From Tuwongella immobilis (lineage in GTDB: Bacteria > Planctomycetota > Planctomycetia > Gemmatales > Gemmataceae), in assembly GCF_901538355.1 (NCBI RefSeq), contig NZ_LR593887.1, forward strand, positions 5,804,920 through 5,868,919: DNA of 64,000 bases. Direction: 5' to 3'. Below are positions 48,546 through 59,000 of this stretch, piece after piece. Made by a program: the position numbers and the translations under genes. Numbering within the stretch: position 1 is the first letter of the stretch; the number at the start of each line of letters is the position of its first letter. The notes beneath the pieces were generated by a model. It was not told the DNA's origin and made no database searches. It saw nothing but the letters and a program-made list of their open reading frames with translations.

Positions 48546-49040
48546 ATGCCTTGGCAGGTGGTTGAGCGAAAGATTGGTCGGGCGGGCGGTGAGAAACAGC
48601 GGGCAGCCCGGCAGCGGGAATGGGATCGTCGATTCGGGGCGGATAATTGGGCGATCGGCTATTGCATCGAAGGCGAGTTTGTCCTGCAAGAGGCGGCCCT
48701 GGAATCGGTCTACTACCGCAGTTATGAGTTGCATTTCCACCATCACCCCGACGATCTCCACGAACTGATTGCACTGGCGAAACGGCTGCGAAACCCACAC
48801 GCGGAAGCAACCACCAGTGTCGATCTCCAGGTGCCCGCCATTTTGCGTTATCTGCGTGAGCATGGCCTGGAGTTGCGAGGCACGGAACTCGTCGATATTG
48901 GGACGTGGGAAGGCCAGCGCTCCCACCCGATTAGCGTTCGACTCAGCCCCCTGCAAATCGCGTGTGTGCTGGACCCCAAGCAGACGCTGGAACAATGGTG
49001 GCAATCCAAAAAATGCCTCGCAGTATGGTCCGACGACTGA
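48546..49040 (+). CDS. Uncharacterised protein (164 aa), leader-repeat associated
   Basis: ATG 48546 lies just after the 32-bp leader repeat. The product has a basic N-terminus (VVERKIGRAGGEKQRAARQR), then EWDRRFGADNWAIGYCIEGE, FVLQEAALESVYYRSYELHF and LQVPAILRYLREHGLELRGT, ending LVDIGTWEGQRSHPISVRLS plus LAVWSDD. No family is recognised. It shares the leader but not the protein sequence of the gene at 47371. Confidence 0.65.
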   Translation: MPWQVVERKIGRAGGEKQRAARQREWDRRFGADNWAIGYCIEGEFVLQEAALESVYYRSYELHFHHHPDDLHELIALAKRLRNPHAEATTSVDLQVPAILRYLREHGLELRGTELVDIGTWEGQRSHPISVRLSPLQIACVLDPKQTLEQWWQSKKCLAVWSDD

Positions 49041-49220
49041 ACAGCCACACCGCCGGGTGACATCCACCAATCGCACCCGCAACCACACGGACCGGCAATT
49101 TCGGAACTGGTTCCCCTTCGGCATGGAAACCGGTCGATGCGAATGGTTTTGCATTCGACAAGATTGATGCGTACAGTGAGGAGGATTGATTGCCTGATTG
49201 ACACGTTTCTGGAACGGGGA

Positions 49221-50786
49221 ATGATCATGTTGCGGTGGATCAGCTTACCGGTACTCGCCGTGATGGGGGTGGTCTTCGCGGCACCGAATGCATTGGCATG
49301 GAAGCCCAAGACGCACGTCTATCTGGCGGAAGAGGCCATGAAAGACGCGCTCGATGATGGTCGGATCACCTTGTACGCGGTGGACCCGGCCACGAATCGC
49401 CTCAAACGCGGTGCCAACGGGAATTTAGTTCCCATCGGCAACTATCGGGTCGATCCGCGGATTCTGGAAGCACTGGCGAAGTATCCGGATCAATTTCGTG
49501 CGGGCGTGCTTGGGCCGGATGCGTTTCCGGATATTCTGACCGGCCAGCAAATCATTCACCCAGCCGGCCAGATCACACGGGGCGAAACGGGTGTCGATTT
49601 GAACAAGAACGGTCCGGGGCCGGATGCGTGGCTTCGCCATCTCTGGGCGGTGGCGTACACCGAACGCGGCCAAGATTCCACGCCTGCGACACGGGCGTTC
49701 GTCAGCGGGTTTCTCGCGCACGCGGCGGGTGACATGTTTGGGCACACCTGCGTCAATTATTATACGGGCGATGCGTTTCATTTTCAGCCACGACCGGAAA
49801 ACGCAGCGCGGCACATCATCATTGAAGGATATTTCGATAAACGCGTTCCGGCACCCACCTACAAAACCAGTATTGGCGATGGCGTGGATGGGTTCATCTA
49901 TCGGCAAATGATTTTGGGGCGACCCAATACCCGAGTCGAGGCTCTGCTCCGTGGCGAGAATGTCTCCCGCACCTTGGCCGCTCGCTTTTCCAACCTGCGA
50001 AACCGCCTCCAGGACGATGTCGAACGTGGTCGCTTTTTCAACCCGGTCACCCAGTACAAGAAGTCATGGATCAAAGACATTGATCGCGGACTGGAGAAAC
50101 TGCCCGGATTCAGCCACGAATTGGCACTCGCTCTGATGTTCAACCCAACTGGCAAGGCCGACACCGCCAAAGCGAAAAAAATTGTCGAAAGCTACCAGCA
50201 GACGCTGATGTCGATGGCCGGACTCCCCGACGCGACCGGCCCCACGCTCGCCTTCTTCAAGGCAGCCGTGAAGGCACTCGGACTCGAAGCCTTGGAAACC
50301 TTCATCAAGCAGATCGAAAAAGAGGCGCTCGATTATCTCGTCAAATCGGCAACGGGGCTAACCGTCAGCGAATTCGAAAAACTCCTGCTGGCAGAATCCA
50401 CGGATTTCGATCGATGGATGGATCAACCCCCACTGCCGAATGGAACCCGGACCACACGCAGCGAATTTGAAGCGAACGAATTGAAACTCATGGCTCCAGG
50501 CGGCTGGATCGATTATCGGCACGTGCCACCAGCCTATAACACGGTTCTGATGATCAAACTCAGCTTCTTGGGCCGAGACGAACTCAATCGGCTGATGGCC
50601 GACTTGGGTGCGCCCGCATCTGCCAGACTAACAGAAGAGAACGTCATGCTCGGTTTTTTGGAAACGCTCGACGGCAGCAACCAATGGTGGATCAACGACA
50701 AGAAAATGGCGATTGCACGACATCCGGCCGGATTCGCACGAGTGTTCCTGAAGCAAAACGGTGACCGTCGCCCAGTCGGCCCGTGA
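49221..50786 (+). CDS. Zinc-dependent phospholipase C-family secreted protein
   Basis: About 521 residues from ATG 49221, with a signal peptide (LRWISLPVLAVMGVVFAAPN, cut after ALA). The mature protein begins WKPKTHVYLAEEAMKDALDD, matching the N-terminal Trp/His of Zn-dependent PLC-like domains. Further ligands are in GVLGPDAFPDILTG, AWLRHLWAVAYTERG and especially FLAHAAGDMFGHTCVNYYTG. A helical C-terminal extension follows. It should be an extracytoplasmic metal-dependent hydrolase; phospholipid cleavage is inferred from the family. The tight GGGGA before ATG supports the start. Confidence 0.85.
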   Translation: MIMLRWISLPVLAVMGVVFAAPNALAWKPKTHVYLAEEAMKDALDDGRITLYAVDPATNRLKRGANGNLVPIGNYRVDPRILEALAKYPDQFRAGVLGPDAFPDILTGQQIIHPAGQITRGETGVDLNKNGPGPDAWLRHLWAVAYTERGQDSTPATRAFVSGFLAHAAGDMFGHTCVNYYTGDAFHFQPRPENAARHIIIEGYFDKRVPAPTYKTSIGDGVDGFIYRQMILGRPNTRVEALLRGENVSRTLAARFSNLRNRLQDDVERGRFFNPVTQYKKSWIKDIDRGLEKLPGFSHELALALMFNPTGKADTAKAKKIVESYQQTLMSMAGLPDATGPTLAFFKAAVKALGLEALETFIKQIEKEALDYLVKSATGLTVSEFEKLLLAESTDFDRWMDQPPLPNGTRTTRSEFEANELKLMAPGGWIDYRHVPPAYNTVLMIKLSFLGRDELNRLMADLGAPASARLTEENVMLGFLETLDGSNQWWINDKKMAIARHPAGFARVFLKQNGDRRPVGP

Positions 50787-50985
50787 GGCAAGTTCCCGAA
50801 ATCCGGTCCATCACCCGATCGCGGAATCACCGACACTCCGACCGCAACACGGCTCGCAACATGCAAGGCGGGTGGCGCCCCCACTCGCCCCCTGCCCCGC
50901 GAACCCGCCCCCATCTGCAGACGGGATTCACTACCATTTAGCGACAGGGCGGCGCATCACGATGGCGAGGCCGATTGGTTCCCAT

Positions 50986-51402
50986 TCATGGCGAACGATC
51001 CGCTGGGATCACCGGGACTGGATAGTGATCGCCATCGAGGACGATCTTCGTCACGCGTCCTTCGGAATCGTAGGTAAACCGAAGTTTTTGGCCGACGATC
51101 GACCGCTTTGCGGCGTGATAAAGCTGCTGGGGGAAAAAGATCAGTTCACCAAACCCGAAGGTTGAGACACTTCCCATCACGAAATAAATCGACTCATGCG
51201 GTCGTGCAATCTTCCGATGGGTCGTAAACTCGTCGCTGATCTTGCCATCGGTCTCCTCAATGGAGACTGGCGAGCCGAATTTCTGATGGACTTGGTCACG
51301 ATTGGCGAGTTGGTTCAACTGATACCCAGCGGAGACGACCAACGCCGAACACCCAAGCGGGACGACAGCAACAACGGCCATCAGAATGGACGACGGACGC
51401 AT
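50986..51402 (-). CDS. Small lipoprotein, uncharacterised
   Basis: From ATG 51402 the product is about 138 residues with a lipobox (SILMAVVAVVPLGCSALVVS). A BamE/SmpA-like segment may follow: QLANRDQVHQKFGSPVSIEE is reminiscent of the 'G(M/S)...V...LG.P' element in that fold. It continues SIYFVMGSVSTFGFGELIFF and LRFTYDSEGRVTKIVLDGDH. It is probably membrane-anchored in the periplasm. It is divergent from the metallophosphoesterase gene. The 199 bp between 50786 and 50986 hold no gene. Confidence 0.65.
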   Translation of the reverse strand: MRPSSILMAVVAVVPLGCSALVVSAGYQLNQLANRDQVHQKFGSPVSIEETDGKISDEFTTHRKIARPHESIYFVMGSVSTFGFGELIFFPQQLYHAAKRSIVGQKLRFTYDSEGRVTKIVLDGDHYPVPVIPADRSP

Positions 51403-51618
51403 CTCAGTTCTCCCCATGGAAATTGGAATGCCCGCCATAACTCACGTGCTATCACAAGTCAATCGCAAAATACATCGACGAACATTGGCAGACTCCCCGT
51501 CGTGGGCCGTTGCGAGACTCCGATTGATTCTCCGTCACGCGATCGGCAAAATGTTGGTCGCTCAATCGGCGGGAACGGATTCTGCCAGGTGACGGATGCG
51601 ATGCGGAAGGATGGGCTT

Positions 51619-52494
51619 ATGGATGTTGTTCCTGTGAATGTGCAGCCGACCCGGCGGAAATTCCTGCGTCGCATGCTTTGCGGCGGTGCGGCACTCGCTG
51701 GCCTGACGGGGTTGGGAGTCGGGTACGGATTCTGGGAAGCCTCGCAGATTCGCATCCGCCGCCAAATCATCGCCTTACCGCGACTGCCCCAGGCGTTTGT
51801 CGGCAAGACGATTGCCGTCATGGGCGACTTTCACCATGGCCCGTTCGTCAGCATTGCCTTCATCCGCGAAGCCGTGGCGATCGCACAACAGTTGAACGCG
51901 GATGCATATGCACTGGTCGGCGACTTTGCCCACAAAGGCACGGACGCCGCCGAGCAATTGCCGCCCTGTTTGGAAGCGCTGTCGGCACTCCGTGCCCCGC
52001 TGGGCGTGTTCGCCGTTCCGGGCAATCACGATCTGCACGAAAACGGGCGGCTCTACCGTGAAATCATCGGTGCAACCACCATCACGGATCTCACCAACCG
52101 CTCGATTCGCCTGTCGATCGGATCGGATTCGCTGTGCGTGGCCGGCGTGGATGATCTCTGGTGGGGGAAGCCCGACCTGCATGCGGCCCTGCACAATGTC
52201 CCCGAGGAAATGGCGGTGATTCTTCTGGCACACAACCCGGATTTCGCGGAAGTCCGCCCCGATTCGCGGGTTGGCCTGATGCTCAGCGGCCACACGCACG
52301 GCGGTCAGGCCTATGTCCCAGGATTGGGGTCGGCGTGGCTCCCATCAAAATTCGGCGACAAATACCGCAGCGGCCTGGTCGACGGCCCTCAGTCGCAAGT
52401 GTTCGTCACCCGCGGCCTGGGCGAAGCCGGAGTCCCCATCCGATTCAACTGCCCACCCGAGATCAACCTTCTGACACTCACCCAACCGAGCTAA
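51619..52494 (+). CDS. Tat-exported metallophosphoesterase
   Basis: About 291 residues with a twin-arginine signal (RRKFLRRMLCGGAALAGLTG). The calcineurin-like phosphoesterase motifs follow in order: GDFHHGP (D-x-H), VGDFAHKG (GD), VPGNHDLHENG (GNHD), LLAHNPDF (H) and SGHTHGGQAYVPG (GHTH). Relatives such as YaeI/YkuE are membrane-proximal phosphodiesterases that can act on phospholipids or UDP-sugars. The substrate here is unknown. ATG 51619 is favoured by GGAAGGATGGG upstream; an ATG at 51601 is the alternative. Confidence 0.92.
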   Translation: MDVVPVNVQPTRRKFLRRMLCGGAALAGLTGLGVGYGFWEASQIRIRRQIIALPRLPQAFVGKTIAVMGDFHHGPFVSIAFIREAVAIAQQLNADAYALVGDFAHKGTDAAEQLPPCLEALSALRAPLGVFAVPGNHDLHENGRLYREIIGATTITDLTNRSIRLSIGSDSLCVAGVDDLWWGKPDLHAALHNVPEEMAVILLAHNPDFAEVRPDSRVGLMLSGHTHGGQAYVPGLGSAWLPSKFGDKYRSGLVDGPQSQVFVTRGLGEAGVPIRFNCPPEINLLTLTQPS

Positions 52495-52579
52495 CCACAC
52501 CACCGTTACGACGATTTGCACCAATGATTGTTGCCGATCGCACTCAATTCATTCTGCGGCAGCGATGGAGACACTGGCG

Positions 52580-52861
52580 ATGATTCACGAATGTGACCGT
52601 CAACGGTTTGAGCAAGCGCTTGAGTCTGCGAATCCGGCTGTGGCACTGGATGAACTGGCGACGGCACTTCAGACAGCGGGGATGGGGCAGCTCGCCATGT
52701 ACCGCCTCTTTGCGCATTTCCAACAACAAATTCCCGCCGATGACCCACGATATGATGCCATCTTGGATCAGATGGACCTAATCTGGGGCGGGGGTTGGGC
52801 CAAGGGCCGAGCTCGTTTCGAGACGGAGCTGACCTCCGCTGATCTGGCCGAGGAGATGTGA
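52580..52861 (+). CDS. Uncharacterised small protein (93 aa)
   Basis: ATG 52580 has GGAG 8 bp upstream; 52565 is an alternative. The product is a short helical protein (IHECDRQRFEQALESANPAV, ALDELATALQTAGMGQLAMY, RLFAHFQQQIPADDPRYDAI) ending with a WGGGWAKGRARFETELTSAD segment. No family is recognised. It sits 85 bp after the phosphoesterase gene and 210 bp before the giant surface protein. Confidence 0.65.
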   Translation: MIHECDRQRFEQALESANPAVALDELATALQTAGMGQLAMYRLFAHFQQQIPADDPRYDAILDQMDLIWGGGWAKGRARFETELTSADLAEEM

Positions 52862-53071
52862 GTTTGCCGATTTTGCGGGCAATTCAATCTCAGAAAAAAA
52901 ATTCATGCCCGACCACTATCCGAATTCGATATATAGATACGGCTTTCCGTCGGTTCGACCGGCATGCGCATCGCCCATCGTGTGCTGATTGTTCCCGTAG
53001 TATCAATTGTTGCGGACGGGTCAGGAAACGGATTCATCCTCACCATGCTGCAATACTTTCGAGGTGCGTCG

Positions 53072-56000
53072 ATGCCCCTTCCGTCATGGCTCCGCCGTCT
53101 TTGGACCCGTTCCGTCAGCGAACCGCAGCAGTCGCCAAGCCCGCTTCGTCCTGGACTGGATGTCCTCGAAGATCGGGTCACCCCCGCCTACAACCTTATC
53201 CTTGGATCCGGCTCCGGCTCCACCAACGTGACAACCACCGTGTCGGCTGGTGTCACCACCTTCGAGGCCACCGGGCCCGGGGCCCAGCTCGGCCTGTTCG
53301 TCGTGTTCAACGCGCTGCAGACTGGGGATGTGATCATTACCACCGGCACCGGCGGCAGCGAGGCTGGCAACATTACCAGCAACATCCTTGGTGCCGAGAT
53401 GAACGCGACGCCCGCGTCCGGAAGCACGATCAGCTTTCGCAGCGGTTCCGGTCCCAACCTGGTCGGCAACATCGAATTGCCGCAGCTCACGTTCAGCGGC
53501 GGCGCGGTCAACCTCGACGTCCAGGCCGCCGGCAACGTGCGGTTCGTCGGCTCGTTCAATAGTTCGACCACTCCGCTGGCCACGGTCACCCTGTCGTCCA
53601 CCAACGGCTCGATCTCAACCGACTCCGGCGCGACCGTGTTCGGTACCCCCCTGGCTGCGACTGCAAAAAGCGGCATCAACATCACCACACAGGTGTCCTC
53701 TCTGGAGGCGAAGTCGGCCACGGGTGGGATCACGATCCAGAATACGGGCAATCTGACGGTGGGCGGTGTTTCGGCATCGCTCTCAGGTGTGGACATCACC
53801 ACTTCGGGCACGGTCGACATTCAGGCAAACGGAACGATCACGGTTTCAACTGCCGGCGAAGATATCACGACCGCCAGCGGCGATATTGTGCTCACAGCCG
53901 ACGATCTAACGATCAACCAAGCGATTAACGCGGGCACTGGCAAGGTCTCGCTTCGGCCATTCTCGGCGGGCCGCCAGATTGACCTGGGCAGCAACGCCGC
54001 TGGAAACCTCGGGATCACTCAAGCGGAACTCACGCTGATCACCGCCGGTGCTGTCGCCATCGGCCGCAACGACATCGCCACCGGGACGGTGGTGGTGAGC
54101 AAGGCATTCGGTGTCACCGGAACGACAAGCCTGAGTGTGACGACGGCCCGGGATATCGACATTATCGGAAGCGGTCCACTCACCAGTGTGGATGGCGATC
54201 TGAGTCTTTCCGCGAATCAGCAAGCGACGCCGACTTCTGGAAACTTCATCGGGATTGATGTGTTTTCCGCTTCTGTGACCGCCACCGGCACCGGGAATGT
54301 GTTGTTGCAAGGCAGAGGCGGGGACACGGACTTCGCCAATTTTGGGGTCCGAATCGTCCGTGATGTTTCCGGTGCCAGCACGACAATCATCGGAACCGGG
54401 GGTAACTCCACCGGAGTTGCCAACTATGGGATCGATCATCAAAACGGTGGAACCATCACCTCGACCGGCGGCGATGTGACGCTGATCGGCACCGGCGGCG
54501 GAACCGGGGCAAGCAGTTCGCAAAACTACGGAATCCGGCTTGGGTTCGGTGCCATCATTACCGCGGGCGGAACCGGCACCGTCAACGCCACGTTCCGGGG
54601 GGGGAATTCGGGCAGCAACGCTAGCCAGAATATCGGTCTGTACATGCTGGATAGTGGCACCGGAGCGCTGATCACCTCTGGCGGTGGCGCAATCAACATC
54701 ACTGCCACCGGTTCCAGCACGAGTTCGGCAATTCAACTGACCAATAACGCCGCCATTCGTTCCGGGAACAATGCCCCAATTACCATCACGGCAGATAGCA
54801 TCTCGTTGAACGATGCTTCCCAGATCGACTCTGGCACCGGTACGACGATCATCCGCCCCAACAGCACCGGCACGCGCATCGACCTCGGGGGTAGCGGCAC
54901 GCTGAACGGCAGTCCGCTCACATTGGGCCTGACCGATGCCGAACTCGACCGCTTCACGGCGGGCACGCTCATCATCGGCCGCAACGACATCGCCACCGGG
55001 GGCATTCAGGTGTCGGCCGCCGTCAGCCCAGCGAACGTCACGACGCTGAGTCTGATTACACCCGCCGAAATTTCGGGGGCCGGCTCGATCGCGGTCAGCA
55101 AATTGGCCATGCGCGCTGTCACCGGCATTGCCCTCACCGGTGCGAATGCGGTAAGCACTCTCGCTCTCCAGAATAAGACATCAGGCACAGTGGCATTCCA
55201 TTCGACAACCAATCTGCTGGTCAGCAGTGTCGATGGACTCACCGGAGCGAACAACAAAGCGGATCTGACAATCAGCACCTCGGCTGGAAGCGATCTCACG
55301 ATCGAGGCTGGGATCAGTGGTGTGGCCTCGTCTCAAGGGAAACTGACTCTCGATGCGGGTCAGGATCTGCTTCTCGGAACAGACTCCAACTTCGGGGACG
55401 TGACCAGCACCGTGCTGACGCTGAAGGCAGGCCGGGATATCGTCGTGTCTAACCAGACCTACGCACAGGGCGGGACCGGCGTGACTGCCACTGCCGGGCG
55501 GAACATCACCATCCAAGGCGACTCGCTGATCAACTCCACCGGCGGAAGCGCTCCGGTGTCGCTCACCACCGGCGCGAGTGGGATCCTGACGCTCAACAAC
55601 TCCATCGCCGACCGTGGGTCGGCGACCAGCGTCGGCGGGCTGCTGACCGTCACCGCTGATGACATCGTGCTGACGGGTGGCGCGCTGAGTTCGTCCGGGA
55701 CGGTGATCATCCGCCCGGTGTCCGCCGGCCGCCAAATCGACCTTGGCACCAACACCACCGGCCAACTTGGCATCACCCAGGCCGAACTGGACCGGATCTC
55801 CGCCAGTTCGATCATCCTCGGCCGCAACGACATTGCGACCGGAGAGGTAATGGTGTCGAAGGTAGTCGGACTGACCGGAACCACGAGTCTGACGGTGATT
55901 ACGGCTCGAAATATCCGGACCAGTAACGCGACTTCGCTCACCACCGTGAATGGCAATCTCAATCTTTCCGCCAACCAGCAAACGACCGCAACCCCGGGTG

Positions 56001-59000
56001 ACTTCACCGGGATTGACGTTTTCAATTCGACAATTGGTGCCACCGGCACCGGACAGGTGACGATTGCCGGGCGAAGTGGCAACGCCTCCACGCTTCAAAT
56101 GGGGATCACCGTTCGCGCCGGCGCAATCATCACTGGCGGCACAACTGGCACCCTCACCGTATCCGGCATCAGCAACGGGTCCAACCTCAATAACTACGGT
56201 CTATTCCTCCTCAATGTCGGCTCATCAATTACCTCAAAGGGCGCATCGGTTTCGGTCACCGGACAAGGCGGATCTGGTAGCGGAGATAACAACTCAGGCA
56301 TCGCCGTCCAAACCGGAGCACAGATTACTGCGGGCGGAATGGGAACGGTATTCGTTCAAGGCACGGGTGGAACGGGTACCAACAGCACCGACGGCATCCT
56401 ATTGCTCGAATCGAATACCAAAATTACTTCCAACGGTGGCAATGTCACCGTCATCGGCATCGGCGGAGGTTCCAGCACTGGAATTGGCAACGTCGGGATT
56501 CGCATCAACCAAGCCCAAATTTCGGCAGGCGGAACTGGTACCCTCACCGTTCAAGGCACCGCGGGCAATTCCACCGGAGAATCTAATTTCGGTATCAATC
56601 TCTTAGGGACTGGGGGGGCGATTTCCTCGGCTGGAACGGTTTCGGTTACCGGAACGGGTCGGAGTCACCCGAGCAGCTTTGGTATTTCGATCCGCAGTAA
56701 TGCAATCATCTCCAGCAGCAGCAACGCGAATTTGTCGATCACCACCGACAGCCTGGGCATCGATGCCACCGGGCAGATCCAAACGGGTACTGGGACATTG
56801 ACCATCCGCCCCCGAACGGCTGGCACCAACATCAACTTGGGTGGGGCCGATGTGCTGTCTGGATCGCCGCTCACGCTTGGATTAACCCTCGCAGAACTTT
56901 CACGAATCACCGCAGCCACGCTCCAAATCGGCGATGCAACCACCGGCAGCATCACCGTCAGCCAAGCGGTTAACCCGGCGAACATCACATCGCAGGTGCG
57001 AGTGGGTGAAGTGGGTGGCGGCAACGTCAACCTGAACGCGAATCTCTCCACCTCGAACAACGCTGCTCTCACCATTGTCCCGAACGTGGTCGTAGGCGGC
57101 ACTCCGACCATCCTTACCGATGCCGGCGCAATCACTTTCAGCGGCACCGTCAACGGTGATGGCTCGGCGGGCCGGTCGCTCACCACCACCACGACTGGCG
57201 CCACGACGTTCACGGGAGCCGTTGGTGCAACCAATCCGCTGGCGGCATTAACCATCACCACCAACACCCTGACCACCTCGGCAATTGCTACCACGACCGG
57301 ACTGACCGTCACCCAAAGCGGGGCGGGAACCATCGGCGGCGCGATTACCAATACGGGCGGATTGGTCAAAGGCGGCACAGGTACACTCACCCTCGCGGCG
57401 GCCAATTCGTATTCCGGGAACACCCAGATCAACGCCGGTACGCTTCGCGCTGGGGCGGCAAATGTCTTCTCGGCGAACTCGGCAGTCAGTCTGGCAGATG
57501 CAGCCGGGGCCACACTCGACCTCAACGGCCTCAATCAATCGATTGGCTCGCTCGCCGGTGGTGGAATCACGGGCGGCAATGTTACGCTGGGTGCAGCGAC
57601 GCTCACGGTTGGTGGAAATTCCGCCTCCACCAGCTATGCTGGCATCATTTCCGGTAGCGGCTCGCTGGTCAAACAAGGCACTGGAACGCTCACCCTCACC
57701 GGAACCAACACCTTCACCGGAACCACAACGATCGATGCCGGACGATTGAATGTGGACGGTTCCATCGCAGGGAATCTGTCCGTCGGCGGCTCCGGCACAC
57801 TCGGCGGAAACGGCACCATCGGCGGAAATGTCTCCGGCTCCGGTACCGTCGCACCCGGCGCAAGTCCCGGTAAACTGACCATTAACGGCGATTTCACCCC
57901 TTCCGGAATCGTCGAATTTGAAGTCAATCCACCCGCCGCCACCGCCGGCACCGACTACGACCAAATCGAAGTGGAAGGCGCCGTCGATCTCAGCGCTGCC
58001 ACCTTCTCATTCGTCGGAACGGCCCAGCCGCCTACGGTCGCTGCCAATCAGGTCGTCACCCTCATTCGCAATCTCGGCGGCGAGCCTATCACCGAAAGTC
58101 CCGCTTTCGCGCAAGGCTCAATCGTCACCATCAACGGAACAACCTACCGATTGTTCTACCAATTTGATGGCAACGACGATCTCATCCTTCGTCAAGATAC
58201 CGCACCAACCACGGTCTATGTCTCCGCGACATTCACCCAAGCCGTTGGCAGCGCGATCACCGATGCCGACTTTGGCACCGCTCGCGATCAAGCCGCCGTT
58301 GCGGGGGTTACCGCATTCACCACCATCGCCGCCGCTCTCGCTGCGATTGCCGATGGCGGGACCATCATCGTCAACGAGGGAAACTACAGCGAAGCCGTCA
58401 ATCTGACCGCGACTCGCGTTCCGCTATTCCGAATCACCGGCGCAGATGCCGCTCAATCTGTCACCCTGGGCAGCCTCGCCACCGCAACCGGAGTCACCGT
58501 CCAAATCGACGGTACTTCCGTCCTCTCGATCAACGGCGACAACTCCAGCACACTGATTGCCGGCGTCATTTCCGGTAGCGGCTCGCTGGTCAAGCAAGGC
58601 ACCGGAACGCTCACCCTCACCGGAACCAACACGTTCACCGGCACCACAACGATCGACGCGGGACGATTGAATGTGGACGGTTCCATCGCGGGGAATCTGT
58701 CCGTCGGCGGCTCCGGCACACTCGGCGGCAACGGCACCATCGGCGGAAATGTCTCTGGCTCCGGTACCGTCGCGCCCGGCGCAAGTCCCGGTAAATTGAC
58801 CATTAACGGCGATTTCACCCCTTCCGGAATCGTCGAATTTGAAGTCAATCCACCCGCCACAACCGCCGGCACCGACTACGACCAAATCGAAGTGGAAGGC
58901 GCCGTCGATCTCAGCGCTGCCACCTTCTCATTCGTCGGAACGGCCCAGCCGCCTACGGTCGCTGCCAATCAGGTCGTCACCCTCATTCGCAATCTCGGCG

